From: Dermatemys mawii
Lineage: Eukaryota; Chordata; Testudines; Dermatemydidae
Length of the DNA: 64,000 nucleotides
NCBI GenBank assembly: GCA_007922305.1
Contig: ML677334.1
Location: 18,894,291 to 18,958,290 of the forward strand
Direction of reading: 5' to 3'
Shown here: positions 20,882 through 32,230 of the stretch, one piece after another
Position numbering within the stretch: position 1 is the stretch's first letter
Layout of the letters: the number at the start of each line of letters is the position of its first letter
The notes under the pieces: model-generated
The model's database searches: none
What the model saw: the letters and a program-made list of their open reading frames with translations, nothing else
What the model was told of the DNA's origin: nothing
Program-made: the position numbers and the translations under genes

Positions 20882-23800
20882 ATATACTTAATACATATGA
20901 GAATTCATGTTTGTTTAAGGATACTTCATATATCGAATTCACTGAAGAGTTGATGAGGTTCCAACTTAAATTAAGAGCAGATGGGCAAGTCTGAGCTTTT
21001 ACTGTGTGTTTGTTCATATTCATCCAGCCTCAACTTGAAAGCCTGTCTGGAGTACAGGAAGCACAAGTTTTCAGGTATCTTCTGTTGTCTAAACAATATT
21101 TCACTCATCACTAAGAGGAAGGTATTGTATCTGAATCTTAATTGAGTTACCCCAAGCACATTTAAAATACATAGGTAACTGACCTATATCTCTCTCATGA
21201 GCCTCTCAGAATCTTTGAAAAACTAATTATCTACAAAAGTTGTGTACACGTTTTCCTCATTTAAGTTGCTCAACATACCATGAGAGCTTCTGAAAGTCGA
21301 GTAGCAGCTGCATTTCTCTGGGATCCGTATAAAACAATCTAGACCGTTTGTATTATTGAAGGGCATCCTCTGACTTGCTTGTCTTGCATTGTCACATGCC
21401 AAAACCAATCACATCAGATGTGTTGACAATCTGCAGACCTTGCAAGGAACCTGTTTTATTTATGATGGGTGATGGGGAGCATCTGTGACAGTGTTTATGC
21501 TGTGCTGGCCTAAAGCTTCTTGATACATTGCATGCCACCCTTTCTTAGAGTGACGCTGTGGAAGAGATGAGTAACAATGAACGTTTGTCATGTCTGTCAT
21601 GAGTAACATGGTTTCTATTTCTGTTTTAATAACTTATGTGAGATTTTAAAGAAAAAGTTCATGAAAGTTCAGTAAATACAATCAAGCAATACAAAAAAAC
21701 CTAATCAATTTGTGTATGTATATATGTAAAACTAAATTTTCTAAAGAATAGAGAAGAAAAGCAAGAAGAACAGAGACTAACTTAAATACAAGAGAGAGAT
21801 TAAAAGTGTGTGTAAAATACATTCTTTGTACATGTGGACAAATGTTAATGACTAGTCAAACTGTTCTTTGACATTAATCTATACAGACATTTTCATTTCA
21901 AGATGCATCAGTGATTCAAATTGTAATCCAGAGTCTTATGCTAGGCTTTGACTGATTTCCAGTGTTGTACAATTATTTGCTGCATTCAGTACTTTTTCCA
22001 CATTAAACGCAGACTATTCTAAAACATACAGAAAAGAGCGTATAGTGCGCTAATCCTGACAGCCATTAACATGCTTGGTGGAAGACAATAGGAAAACTTT
22101 TCTGTGTTTATGGATCTTATTACTCAGGCAATTTTCAGGTAGATGATTACAATGGGTACATCCACCTACTTGCAGCTTGGGGGAAGAGCTAGACTGGCAA
22201 GTCGCTGGTAGGTGGGGAGTACCCCACTTCCTGAAGTTCTCTTGAACTAACCTCCACAGACAGGATAATTCATATCTATTTTTCTAGACTAAGGAAAAAG
22301 CACAATTTCTCTTACTGCAGACCATGGCAACAAAGCAAATCCAATTGACATCTCTATTCTGGATGTTTTGTATGTCTTCAGGCTGTGGCAGTCCTATGAG
22401 TCTTACTAAGCAAAGAAGGTATATTTCAGGTAAGCAGGTGAATCTTCCTAGTCACTGTTCTAAGGCATGCAGATTCATTGTGATGAGATTTTCACAGCAT
22501 TGTGTCTCCAAGATGGGAAGCTTGGTGGTTCTTTAAATATATACCAGCTGAGATATTGGTGTGCAGGGGAGGATGGAGGGTATATAATATGTGGAGAAGA
22601 GTTCCACAAGTATGCATTGGCTATAGATTGGCTAATCAATATGTAGAATTTTGGTGAATTTATGTATTGATGGCCCTGTGGCCACCTAGCAGGTCTTAAT
22701 ACAGAAGACATGATTCCTATGCCTGAGATTGTCAGTGCACCTATGGACTGGACTGTGATGCCTAACAGAAGGAAGATTATTTATTGAATTTACTTAAGGA
22801 ATTTAATGTAATGATTGTTGTGAGGACTAATGTCTGAATTACAAGTACTGCACTGGGTGGCATCTAAGAAAGCTCCCAGTTTAAACCTTTTCTGTTTGAA
22901 GACAGCAGCTATTGGGAGGTCTGCTTTTAATGGATAGGAAGTATGATGCATCATGTGTAGGAGTTTGATTTAGGCAGGTGCTAAAGGAGCAGAATGAGAT
23001 TCTAAGTTTGTTTTCTGATCTTTATTGGGCTGGAATAATCATTAATGCCGTAAGGAAGCATTTAATGCTGGGATTTGTACCAAACTTACTTTCCTTGAAC
23101 ATGAAAACATGGAGATTTACCTTCCTGCTTGGACACTTATACACCCACATTAGCCATCCTGAAGGAATTCAAGGCTATGTTTTACTTCTTTTACATGGTA
23201 GTTAAACTATGGGCTTTGCACCAGCCAGCAGAATTTGTTTTTGTTGAGTTACTTTCAGAGTCTCTGAGAGTGCTAATGAGTCCCTCCATTTTTAACCTGT
23301 CTGAACCCAGATGAAGAACTGCTTTTTCCAATGGCAGATGGCCTCTGTGACATAGAGGCATCAGAAGATCCAATGCTATTTAACTGACTGAAATCCCATA
23401 GCCTCTTCACCCACAAAGTATGTCATGCGCTTCTTCCTATTTTGTTGCCCAGGGCCATACAAGTGGAAAGACACATTGCCCAGTTTTGAGAGGTCATTCA
23501 CCACTTTACAATCCAGATCCTAGCACATAGAGAGACCAATATGGCTTTCTGTTTCTAGAAGAAGTCAATCACTAGCTCACCAAATTGACTGAGTGAGGCT
23601 ATTTGTGGCTACAGATTCCACTCTGCTTAATCCAACTTCTGCCATAATAAATCTTGGTTTTTATCTTTGCACTTGAGGTGGAGTGCACATAAAGATAGGA
23701 AACTTCTGCTCTGGCCAGGACAGGAGATGCTGATATTTTGTTATTTTTTTCTCCCTGAGTTGGAATGATCATGTTGCCCCTAGTTTATGTAAAACTCCCT

Positions 23801-25437
23801 CAGACACATTGATCCTCAAGCAGAATAAGTTTTTTATCCATGGAATGAACACTCTGAAATTATTGTTTCAACTTAGCAGATGCTCTGGACTGAAAGAGTT
23901 CAGGGGAAAAGTACCAGAAGAAATAGACATGAATGAGCCCCCAGCATTAGCCCCAGCTGTCATTTTGATATAAGGCTCACTCTTCTTGGTGCACGAATGG
24001 GTGGATCCCTTCAAAAAAAATTTTGTCCACACTTGGTTGAGGGAGTGAAGAATATATGATGGGGCCTTGCACTCTGCCAATGGATGGGATGGGGTGAGAT
24101 GCAAAGGGATAGCAAGAATTACTGAACAGGGCTCATCGGAGCTCTGGTTCCTTGAAGCACATCTGTCATGAGATCAGCATTCAAAATAGGCTTCCGTAAG
24201 AACTGGATTTTTTCTGAGACACCACTTGTTCTCCTTTGTGGCCATAATCTTCTGTTAGTAGTCTTCTAAGATGAGAGCTGGTACCTGATAATATTCACAC
24301 TCAGTCCGGGCCTATGATAGACATAGGGTGTGAAGGAAGTTAATCATGAATCCAAGATACTCCAGAAATGGTATCGTTTACCTCAGCGCGCGCTCTCTCT
24401 CTATAGAACTCTGACCAGAAAAATTGTCCAGGAAGAGATGAAAATGTATATCCTTCTTCCTTAAAGCCAATTTTAATATTACCATTATCCTAGAGAGGGA
24501 CCCTGAGTACACTTTCAACTCAAATGATTTTCCTCCTCCTCTTCCCGCTCCCACCAACTTCTTTCACTACCATCTATATGTAAAATATTCACAATGGGGC
24601 AGCAGACTTAAGAGCATCTGCACAGTCCCGAACTTAACATTAGCATCTTGTTTGTATGGATTATACATCAAATACCACTATATTTGTCATTTATGTGGGT
24701 GCATATCAAAAAATATTCCTGTATGAAAAGAGGGCTTCATCTGAATAATGACTGTCATCCAGGCAAAACTGAAAGCAAAGAGCACAGCCAGAATCAGAAT
24801 AGCCTTTTCCATATGTTGACAAAAATGATGTGATTCAACAAAGCTTTTGCTTTCCCTTTCATCTGTGCTGTCCGGTGATCTGTTCGGTCTGCTTCAAACA
24901 GAGGACTCCTGAAGATGTTTTCTTCAATGATTATTTTCTTGACCTCGGGTGTCTTGGATTACTGCTGTGCTTCAGAGCTTTTCATTCAAAGATGTTGGAG
25001 AGGCATGTATGTGTGTCATTCTGTGACAGCTTTTCTCTGGGGGAAAAACCCTGTTTTTAATATCCCAAAGGGAGTCTGTATGTTCAAGTGTAAGTATGCA
25101 TTTGTCTAGCATTCATCCCCTCATTCCTGTGTTTTGAAGTTTACAAACTGCCCCTTCATTCAGGAGAACACTAACTCAGACCTATTTGGCCCAGTTCTGA
25201 TGTTTCACTGTTGTAAATTCAGATTAACTCCACTAGGTTCAGTTACATAAAAAACCATTGTGTTTGGAACTATAGTTAGCTCCTGTCTGCAAAATTCCTC
25301 AGGGAGCAGTGTGATCAGGGTGTGATAAACAGTGGGATAAATAGTGGGAGTTTAAAGCCTTTCCCTAAATTAGTAGCAGGGTAGCAGCCCAGGCAGGGGA
25401 GTTGAGTAGCAGTTTATGCGCTGATTCAGTGCGATAC
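20882..25437. other. Intergenic, 4.5 kb, no recognised element
   Basis: The longest stretch between the two genes without a recognised repeat. Its frames are short and have no domain signature. Old unrecognised transposon remnants are likely between about 23.3 and 24.6 kb, but I cannot name them. Confidence 0.4.
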
Positions 25438-25440
25438 TTA

Positions 25441-25716
25441 AGCCGGGTCTACACTACCCGCTGGATTGGCAGGTAGAGATCGATTTTTCAGAGATTGATT
25501 TATCATGTCTAGTCTAGACATGATAAATCAATCCCCAAGCGCTCTCCCTTGGACTCCAGAAATCCACTGTGCTGCGAGGCGCAGGTGGAGTTGATGGGGG
25601 AGTGATAGCTGTCGGCTCAGTGCTGTGAAGATGCTGAGGTAAGTCGGCCTGAATATTGCGTGTTGCGTATGTTGGGTTGATTTCCCCCCCGCCTCCTCCC
25701 CAGTGTAGACCAGGAC
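25441..25716. mobile_element. Short DNA transposon with an internal perfect palindrome
   Basis: The ends agccgggtctacact and agtgtagaccaggac are imperfect inverted repeats. The flanks carry tta at 25438-25440 and 25717-25719, which fits a 3-bp duplication of PIF/Harbinger type. An 18-bp perfect inverted repeat with a 5-base spacer sits inside, at 25493-25510 and 25516-25533. No coding capacity. Confidence 0.65.
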
Positions 25717-26144
25717 TTAGAAACATTCTTATCTTTGTTAGTAGACCCACTGAAGTCAACGGGACTTACTCACAAACTTAGTTAGGTACGTGCTTAAGTA
25801 CCTTTCTGAACAGGGGCCTAAATCCATTAGCTGAAAGTGCTGATAGATTATTAACTTCCTATATGGGCTGGCCAACTAGAGGGGAAGAAGGCATGAAATT
25901 CCCATGCTCCTAGTTAGGATTACATCTGTACGAAGGAAACTTTTTAACAAAAATAATTCCCACCATTGTTAACTAGTTCAGCTCCTCCAGTGTTAACATG
26001 CTGCTGGTTTTTACTAGAGTCAGTCAGATCTGCTCTGAGCAGGGTTGAACTATTGAAACCATATATATTTTTACATTGAAAATAGACGGAAGTAACTGGT
26101 GCAACCATCTACATTTAAAATTTACTGTGACAAAGTATATACAT

Positions 26145-26150
26145 TTTATT
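26145..26150 (-). terminator. Polyadenylation signal of the MARVELD3-like gene
   Basis: AATAAA on the - strand, about 180 bases downstream of the stop codon at 26334-26332, within AT-rich sequence. It is the nearest canonical hexamer and gives a compact 3' UTR. Confidence 0.5.
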
Positions 26151-26331
26151 TACATTCAGGACTTTTTTTAGTCTGTCATAAAATCGACAGTGCTGTACAT
26201 GTGGACACTATGATCAGTATGATGCAGATGCTTTGTATTTAAAAAACAAAACCCTAAAAATACCAACTCCAGTGTCTGCCCATCACTGGAGTTTATGCTC
26301 CCTGGCACTGCACGGACTTCCATGACAGATT

Positions 26332-27029
26332 CTACACCAGTGTTGCTAAGGTCTGTGCATTGTGAGTGCTTTTGGGGCTTCTGTAGTCCTTCTGGTATTC
26401 TCCCTCTCTGTAGCTGTTCTCAAGGCTGTACTGAGTCCTGGTCCTCTGACTCCGAAAGGCCCGTACGTTTCGAATGGTGAGGGCACAGATCACAGAACTT
26501 GGGAAGTACAAACAAGCAGCAACAATGCCAAACAGGCTGACAGCCGCATCACCCCCCTGAACCTCGCAGTTCATCCAGGTGTACCCACGGCGCGCATACA
26601 GTCTCTCCCTCTTCTTGCATGTGTCTGTTGCATTCACCTGGATGATAAAGTGTAAATAAAGGCCAACAGCTGCAATATACCCCATACAAGCCAATGCGTC
26701 AAAGACACATTCTGCCACGAGCAATTTCACAGAGAGGCGATCAAGGGGTTTTGCCCCAACAATGAGGAACAGGAGTGTAAGTGCTGCTAATGTCAGGCTG
26801 AAGGCTACTCCCCCATACACACAAGGGGCTCTCATCTGGCTGTACTGCATGTCCAGGTCTCTCACCTCCTGGAACTCGGTTCCTTCAAACGGGCTGTAAA
26901 ATGAACCAATGTTGAAAGAGCCCGTTCCCAAGCCTCCCATGGAACTGAAGCCTGATATAGATGCATGGGAGGCTCCAATACAGATCAGCACTAGAATGTT
27001 GACAGTAATTTCAACAAACTTCAAAATAC
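26332..27029 (-). CDS. MARVELD3-like: MARVELD3-like gene, terminal exon: complete MARVEL domain
   Basis: The acceptor cctgcag precedes a 698-nt exon ending in TAG. It encodes about 232 residues with four hydrophobic segments: FVEITVNILVLICIG, a second starting near VYGGVAFSLTLAALTLLFLI, a third around FDALACMGYIAAVGLYLHFI, and a fourth around AAVSLFGIVAACLYFPSSVI. The first extracellular loop is glycine/serine-rich and contains FYSPFEGTEFQEVRDLD. The second has paired cysteines in TDTCKKRERLYARRGYTWMN and NCEV. These match the isoform of human MARVELD3 whose loop reads YYSPFEGTEL as I recall, at clearly moderate identity. MARVELD3 is a tight-junction membrane protein related to occludin and tricellulin but lacking the occludin ELL domain, also absent here. 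The C-tail is basic, then ends in SPKSTHNAQTLATLV. Confidence 0.93.
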
Positions 27030-27986
27030 CTGCAGGAAGAAAATGGAGAATGAATTAAATATTGTATTTGTGCAAATGGGGAGAGTGTGTGAGGGGGGAA
27101 CCAATATATTTTAAACTACCAAGAGATCTCATTGAGCTTTTTCTCATATACAGAAAAAGCCCCCCTTTTGTATATGAAGCATTCATTTTAAGTAGAGTAT
27201 TTCAGAGCCTGAGCAAGACGGCTTTTTCTGTAATTTGACAGTGCACTTGATATGTGGATCATGCAAGAAAAATCCATAAAGATTTTTATAGTGTTGCTTG
27301 TGCTGTGATGAAGAAAAGGTAACAGTACCAACAGATTGTATTTGGTACTCCAGCTGCTTGACACACAACCACACGGAATGGGAATTGTCCATCTCAATAA
27401 AATTGTGGACAAGATTTTTTAAAAATCCCCAAGCTCCTAGTGACTTTTTTGGAAATACTAGGCCATTTATTAGATCCCTAAATATGCATTTAGCAGCCTT
27501 ACTTTAGGCTCCTGTTTTTTTAAAAAACATTGGCTCTTATTTGCTGGATCTAATCTAAATCAAACAAGGTTTTAAAATCACATTTAAGGAGACACTTGTT
27601 GAACCTGTGCCTCAACTGACTTCCTTTCAAAGGGAAGTAAATCCTGTGATTCTCAGCTTGTCTTACCTAATCCCCACTTTCAAAAGCTAAAACGTATGAG
27701 TAGGTTTTTCTAGGCTGACCATCTTCCTCCTCTTGTAAAAAATTTTATGGCATGGATTCTATCCAAATGCTGTTCCTTTACTTAATTGACTCTTTATCAC
27801 AAAGTAACAAAAGTAAAGCTGAAGTTCTTCAGTTTCAAACCGTCCACCATTGCAATGGCAATTTTATGAAGAGATCCCATTTAACATTTATCTTCCAATC
27901 CATCACCAAGGTGACAGGCAAAGGGCCTTTCTGTAGAAAGGATTCCCAGACCTTTGCCGCTACTAGTAGTGGGCCATATATCTGTA
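27030..27986 (-). other. MARVELD3-like intron segment, no recognised element
   Basis: Sequence upstream of the terminal-exon acceptor. No repeat or second MARVEL-type frame was recognised. Confidence 0.4.
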
Positions 27987-28812
27987 TAGTAACTTCTCAC
28001 GTAGTCGCCCCGGTTAACATTGTTTCGATGTTAAGTTGCTGATCAGTTACGGAACTTGCTCGTTGAAAGTTGTGCAATGCTCCCTTATAAAGTTGTTTGG
28101 CAGCTGCCTGCTTTGTCTGCTGCTTGCAGGTAGAGCAGCCAGTTGGAGCTAGCTGATGGGGCCTGGGACCAGGGTGGACTGGCAGCCTCCCTATCAGCTC
28201 CCTACTCCATGAAATTCCCTGTGCAGCAGCCACCCAGCAGGCTATCTATTGCTGACAGTCCAGCTGTCCCTCCCCACACTATGTGCTTCTCCCACCCTCT
28301 GCCTTGGAGCTGCTCCTGGGAGCCTCCTGCTTGCTGTGCAGAGGGAGAGGAAGGGAGGGACTAAGGTCTGGGTTTCCCCCACTTCCTTGCTCCTGCACCC
28401 CACTTACCCTGGACAGAGAGAGACAGCTGCTGCCCCAACTTCTTGATCCACTTAAAGACACTACTTAAAGGGGCAGTGCACAACTCTCTCTCTCGGTCTC
28501 TATCTGCCATCCTGTCTCCCATCCCTCCGTTCATGCTGCCTTGTACAGCGTGAGGTCGCATTAACAACGTGTTAACTCTTGAGGGCTCAGCCAAATGCTA
28601 GTTCATCATTTAGCAGTGAGGCATTCCCTGGGAAATAGCTCACCCTCTAACTTCACCATCTCAACCAAGCTTCACATTCATCATCACTGTGTACAGTATT
28701 AAATTTTCTTTAAAACTTATACTGTGTGTGTTTGGGTTTTTTTATATATATGTATGTATATATATATGTGTGTGTGTATGTATGTATATATATATATGTG
28801 TATATGTATATG

Positions 28813-28849
<37 letters not shown>

Positions 28850-29035
28850 ATATATATATGTGTATATGTATATATAATTATTTTTATATTTTTTCTGGCG
28901 AAAAAAAATTCCCTGGAACCTAACCTCCCCTATTTACATTAATTCTTATGGAGAAATTGGATTTGCTTAACCTCATTTTGCTTAAAGTCACATTTTTCAG
29001 GAATATTAACTACAACGTTAAGTGAGGAGTTACTG
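27987..29035 (-). mobile_element. Tc1/mariner-type element, 1049 bp, TA target duplication
   Basis: The left end tagtaacttctcacgtag and right end ttaagtgaggagttactg are inverted repeats of the CAGTAACTCCTCAC type, flanked by TA at 27985-27986 and 29036-29037. It is a second copy, in opposite orientation, of the element at 60059-61236: the sub-terminal gttaacattgtttcgatgtt and aatgctcccttataa regions correspond in reverse. The interior is GC-rich at 28.1-28.5 kb and carries a TG/TA microsatellite. There is no transposase frame. TA flanks and the end sequence suggest a Tigger/pogo-like relative. Confidence 0.8.
28738..28880. repeat. TG/TA microsatellite
   Basis: About 140 bases of alternating (tg)n, (ta)n and tatg units. 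The long open frames across it in several phases are a product of the repeat. It lies inside the mariner-type element. Confidence 0.9.
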
Positions 29036-31869
29036 TATTCTAACCATCAGCCAGGTCAATGTTTTAAAAATCAGAACTATATGTAACTTTTCTAAAGCAA
29101 GGCTGTAGGCGTTGATGGCTGTCTATCGATATTACTTCCTGGAGTATAACTGCATGCTAAGTGTCTGCAATCCAACTGAATGCTGGCATTTCAAAAGGGC
29201 ATTTTAACCAGCTGATTGTTCCCCAATTTAAGATAAAGCATAAATATAATATGTAGCTCTTCATCTGAAAGTGGCTTACAAAATATATCCACACAATAAA
29301 CAAATACCTCCATCCTTGTGTTTGGAAAATAGAACAAATAGGGAGGAGGAAAAATTTGCCCAAGAACACCAAGGCAAAACCTTGCTATATAAGAAAGAAT
29401 CAGAGGATTTTTAATGTCCATCTAAGGAAGGAAGTTTTCATATTACATGTTAACATCCATACTCAAGACTGCATAGAACTCATTTTATCTACTTTGCAAG
29501 GCTGAATCGTATGTCAGGCATTGAACCAGTGCCTACAGGGAATTCAGATATTTCTGTCTTTGTTTAGATACTATCCCACCTCTCCAAACACGGATAAAAC
29601 AGGCCTCACCAAATAAAATGGCCTGTTTTTATTAAATGTACATTTTTACTACTTTCTAATTCAATCTTTGTACTGTTTTGTCTTACTCTATGAAAAAGGA
29701 CTAAATGTTTATTATTTCTGGAACAGTGCTGTAGTTTGGATCCTGCTCACTTCAAGCACTGAGCCTCCTAAAATGTAAATAGGCTTAGGAAGAGACAGTA
29801 CAGAATTTATCTTCAGATTACGTTGGACTAGAAAATCTAAGTGTTAATCTTATGTGATGACATCACATTAAACAATGAATTCAACAAAGTTACTGAAGGT
29901 CTTGTAAAGTGCTGGTTCTAGCCAGTGATACATGTAACCCCACTGTTTTATTTAGTGTTTCATGTAGATGGTATTTTAGATCTTACTGCATATTTTAAAA
30001 CCTCCAGAATGGTAAATGTGAAGTTGTGAAGAATTTTTCATGGGTCTAAGTAAATAATTATAAGGTAGAATTTGAAAAACATTAAATACTTTAGCATAGT
30101 ATGCCTCTGCTTCTGTGCTATGCAGAGCTAGTTTTTCAATATGTATATAGTAGTAATGATCACTTCATTAACCACTAGAGGGCAGACTAAGACTAGTAAA
30201 CATTTTATTGTAGTTATAGTTGAAGCTTCAGGAGGTCAAACCCGTAGTGTAGCAAACATGTTACACCTCCTAACTTCTGAAAGTAATTACTGAGTTCCTA
30301 AGGCTCTTCTTACCCCTGCCCCATACTCTTTGCAGCTATAAGTGAATACAGGCTAAATGTAAGAAGCTTGCCAAAATGGTCCTGCATCTACTGGCCATTA
30401 CAAAGTGGGACGTAAATCGCAAGAAGCCTAGTCTTTCACTTAATACTGCCAAATTCATCTGTGTTGCGTTTCCCTGCTGTTATCTAGCCAGCTGCTCTCT
30501 GTTGCTGTCAGATCTGTATGAGCTTGCAGAGAAAGGAATGAAGTAGCACAACAAGGATTAGACTATAGAACATCCTTCCTCTTGCTAGGCTGTGTTGTTC
30601 TAGAAACCTTTGTTGCACTTTGGAAAGTGGGATTTCCTGGCGCGAAACCAACTGTGCTCTTCAAAGGAGAGATCTGGAAAACCCTGGAACTGTACAATAG
30701 CATGAAAATTACTGAACCCAATCTACAATTTTGCAGTGCCCCAGCTTACTATGTAATTGCAATGGGCCTGATTCTGATACACTGATTTCAGTGGGACGAC
30801 TCCTGCAGTAAGGTACTACTCCATGAGTAAGGGTAGCAGAATCTGGCCCTTAGCAAGCAGGAGAGGAAATAGATTGAGGCCAGTACATGTGTAACCATCT
30901 TGGACTATAACAGGAGTTGCTTTGTGGCATGTGAATTATATTTCCACAAATGCAAGAAATTCAGGTTAGACGGGTTTGTGTGTCTGTATGATTTTAACAC
31001 TACACTGCCACAATGCTGACTTATTAAGGAATTTGGGCTCGCCTTCATTGAACCAAGTTCACTGTACTTGAGTAAACAACACACAGAGTCTTCCAGTGAC
31101 CCTGTACTTCCCAGTTACTTGCAACATATTCAGACTGATTGTAAAATGGGCAAACATCTACGGCTCTCCTATATCAAAGAAAGCTCCAGAGCAAAAACAT
31201 GCAGCTGTGAATTACAGGGCAGCAGGGCTAGCTTTTGTCAAAGTAATAAACAGCTCAAGCAAATGTGAGGGATGAATGGAGATTAGAACACTGGATTAAT
31301 AGCCCTTCTCAAAGTCTGCCTTCCTTCAAAATATCCCCAATACATTGATCAGAGTACTGTATCCAAGCCCTGCACAGTTGTCTCAACAGCACTCGTTCCT
31401 TCTCCGGTCTCATTTATTGCTGCCTCCTAGAGGAAAAACTCAAGCTGCTGCTCCTGCCACTGTCCTCCAGTTCCACCCAGATAGAAGTTTGCTCACATGA
31501 GGCACATTTTGCAAAATTTTCTCACAGCAGCCACACTGGTGCCTGTATGTTGGGAGCTCTAGAGGGTTCAGCCTACGGTTGGTTTCAACACCCCATATCC
31601 ATTACACTGAGCAGGAGTCAATGACCCTGTGGTAAGAATACCAGCTGGTGCACCTTGTCTGAACTAGGGCTCGCAATATCGCTAATACTTGTAGAGCGAC
31701 ACTATTCTGAAAAATAAGAAAATTTTACAAAAAATCCCTTATACTCAACAAGGCTTGGAGTATGTTAGTTTTAAACCTAGTGCACAATTTTCTGCATCAG
31801 TAAAAGCAAATGGAGTAGATGCAGCCCTGCTACTGTTGCTGAGGAATGAGCACTAAACATGCCAATTTA
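29036..31869 (-). other. MARVELD3-like intron segment, no recognised repeat
   Basis: About 2.8 kb of intron. Frames are short and non-descript. A fragment at about 30770-30850 (gggcctgattctgatacact, then tcagtgggacgactcctgca) resembles an old amniote repeat also hinted at near 56104-56215, but I cannot name it. Confidence 0.4.
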
Positions 31870-32230
31870 GGGGGTCTTGCCCCCTGTGCTCAGGCTCTAA
31901 CTGATCACCACATATAGAGTCAGGAAGGAATTGTCCCCCAGGTCAGATTGGCCGAAACCCTGGGGGAGGGGGAGCAGAGAGTGAGTGATGGTGAGGTTTC
32001 CTCTGCAGCATGGGGCACAGATCATTTGCTGGTCTGAATTGGAGCAAGTGGTGGATTCTCTATAACCTGAAGTCTTTTTAAATCAAGATTTAAGAACTTC
32101 AGTATTTCAGCCAGATGTTATAGGTCTATTACAGGAGTGGGTGTTTGAAGCTTTGTATCCTGTGACATGCAAGGGGGTCAGACTAGATGACCATGATCAT
32201 CCCTTTTGGCCTTAAAGTCTAAGCATGTGC
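31870..32230 (+). repeat. CR1 LINE 3' end, + orientation
   Basis: It reads aggaaggaattgtcccccag, then ctggtctgaattggagcaag, and terminates with gtcagactagatgaccatga and cccttttggccttaaagtct, the characteristic CR1 3' terminus. It is opposite in orientation to the host gene. Only the 3' portion is present. Confidence 0.8.

Noticed and set aside
20437..21023. Frames of 140 and 166 codons on opposite strands
   Set aside because: They overlap the GC-rich interior of the hAT element at 20381-20881 and run into its flank, without any domain.
28689..28942. Three overlapping 60-70 codon frames rich in Y, V, C and I
   Set aside because: They translate a TG/TA microsatellite.
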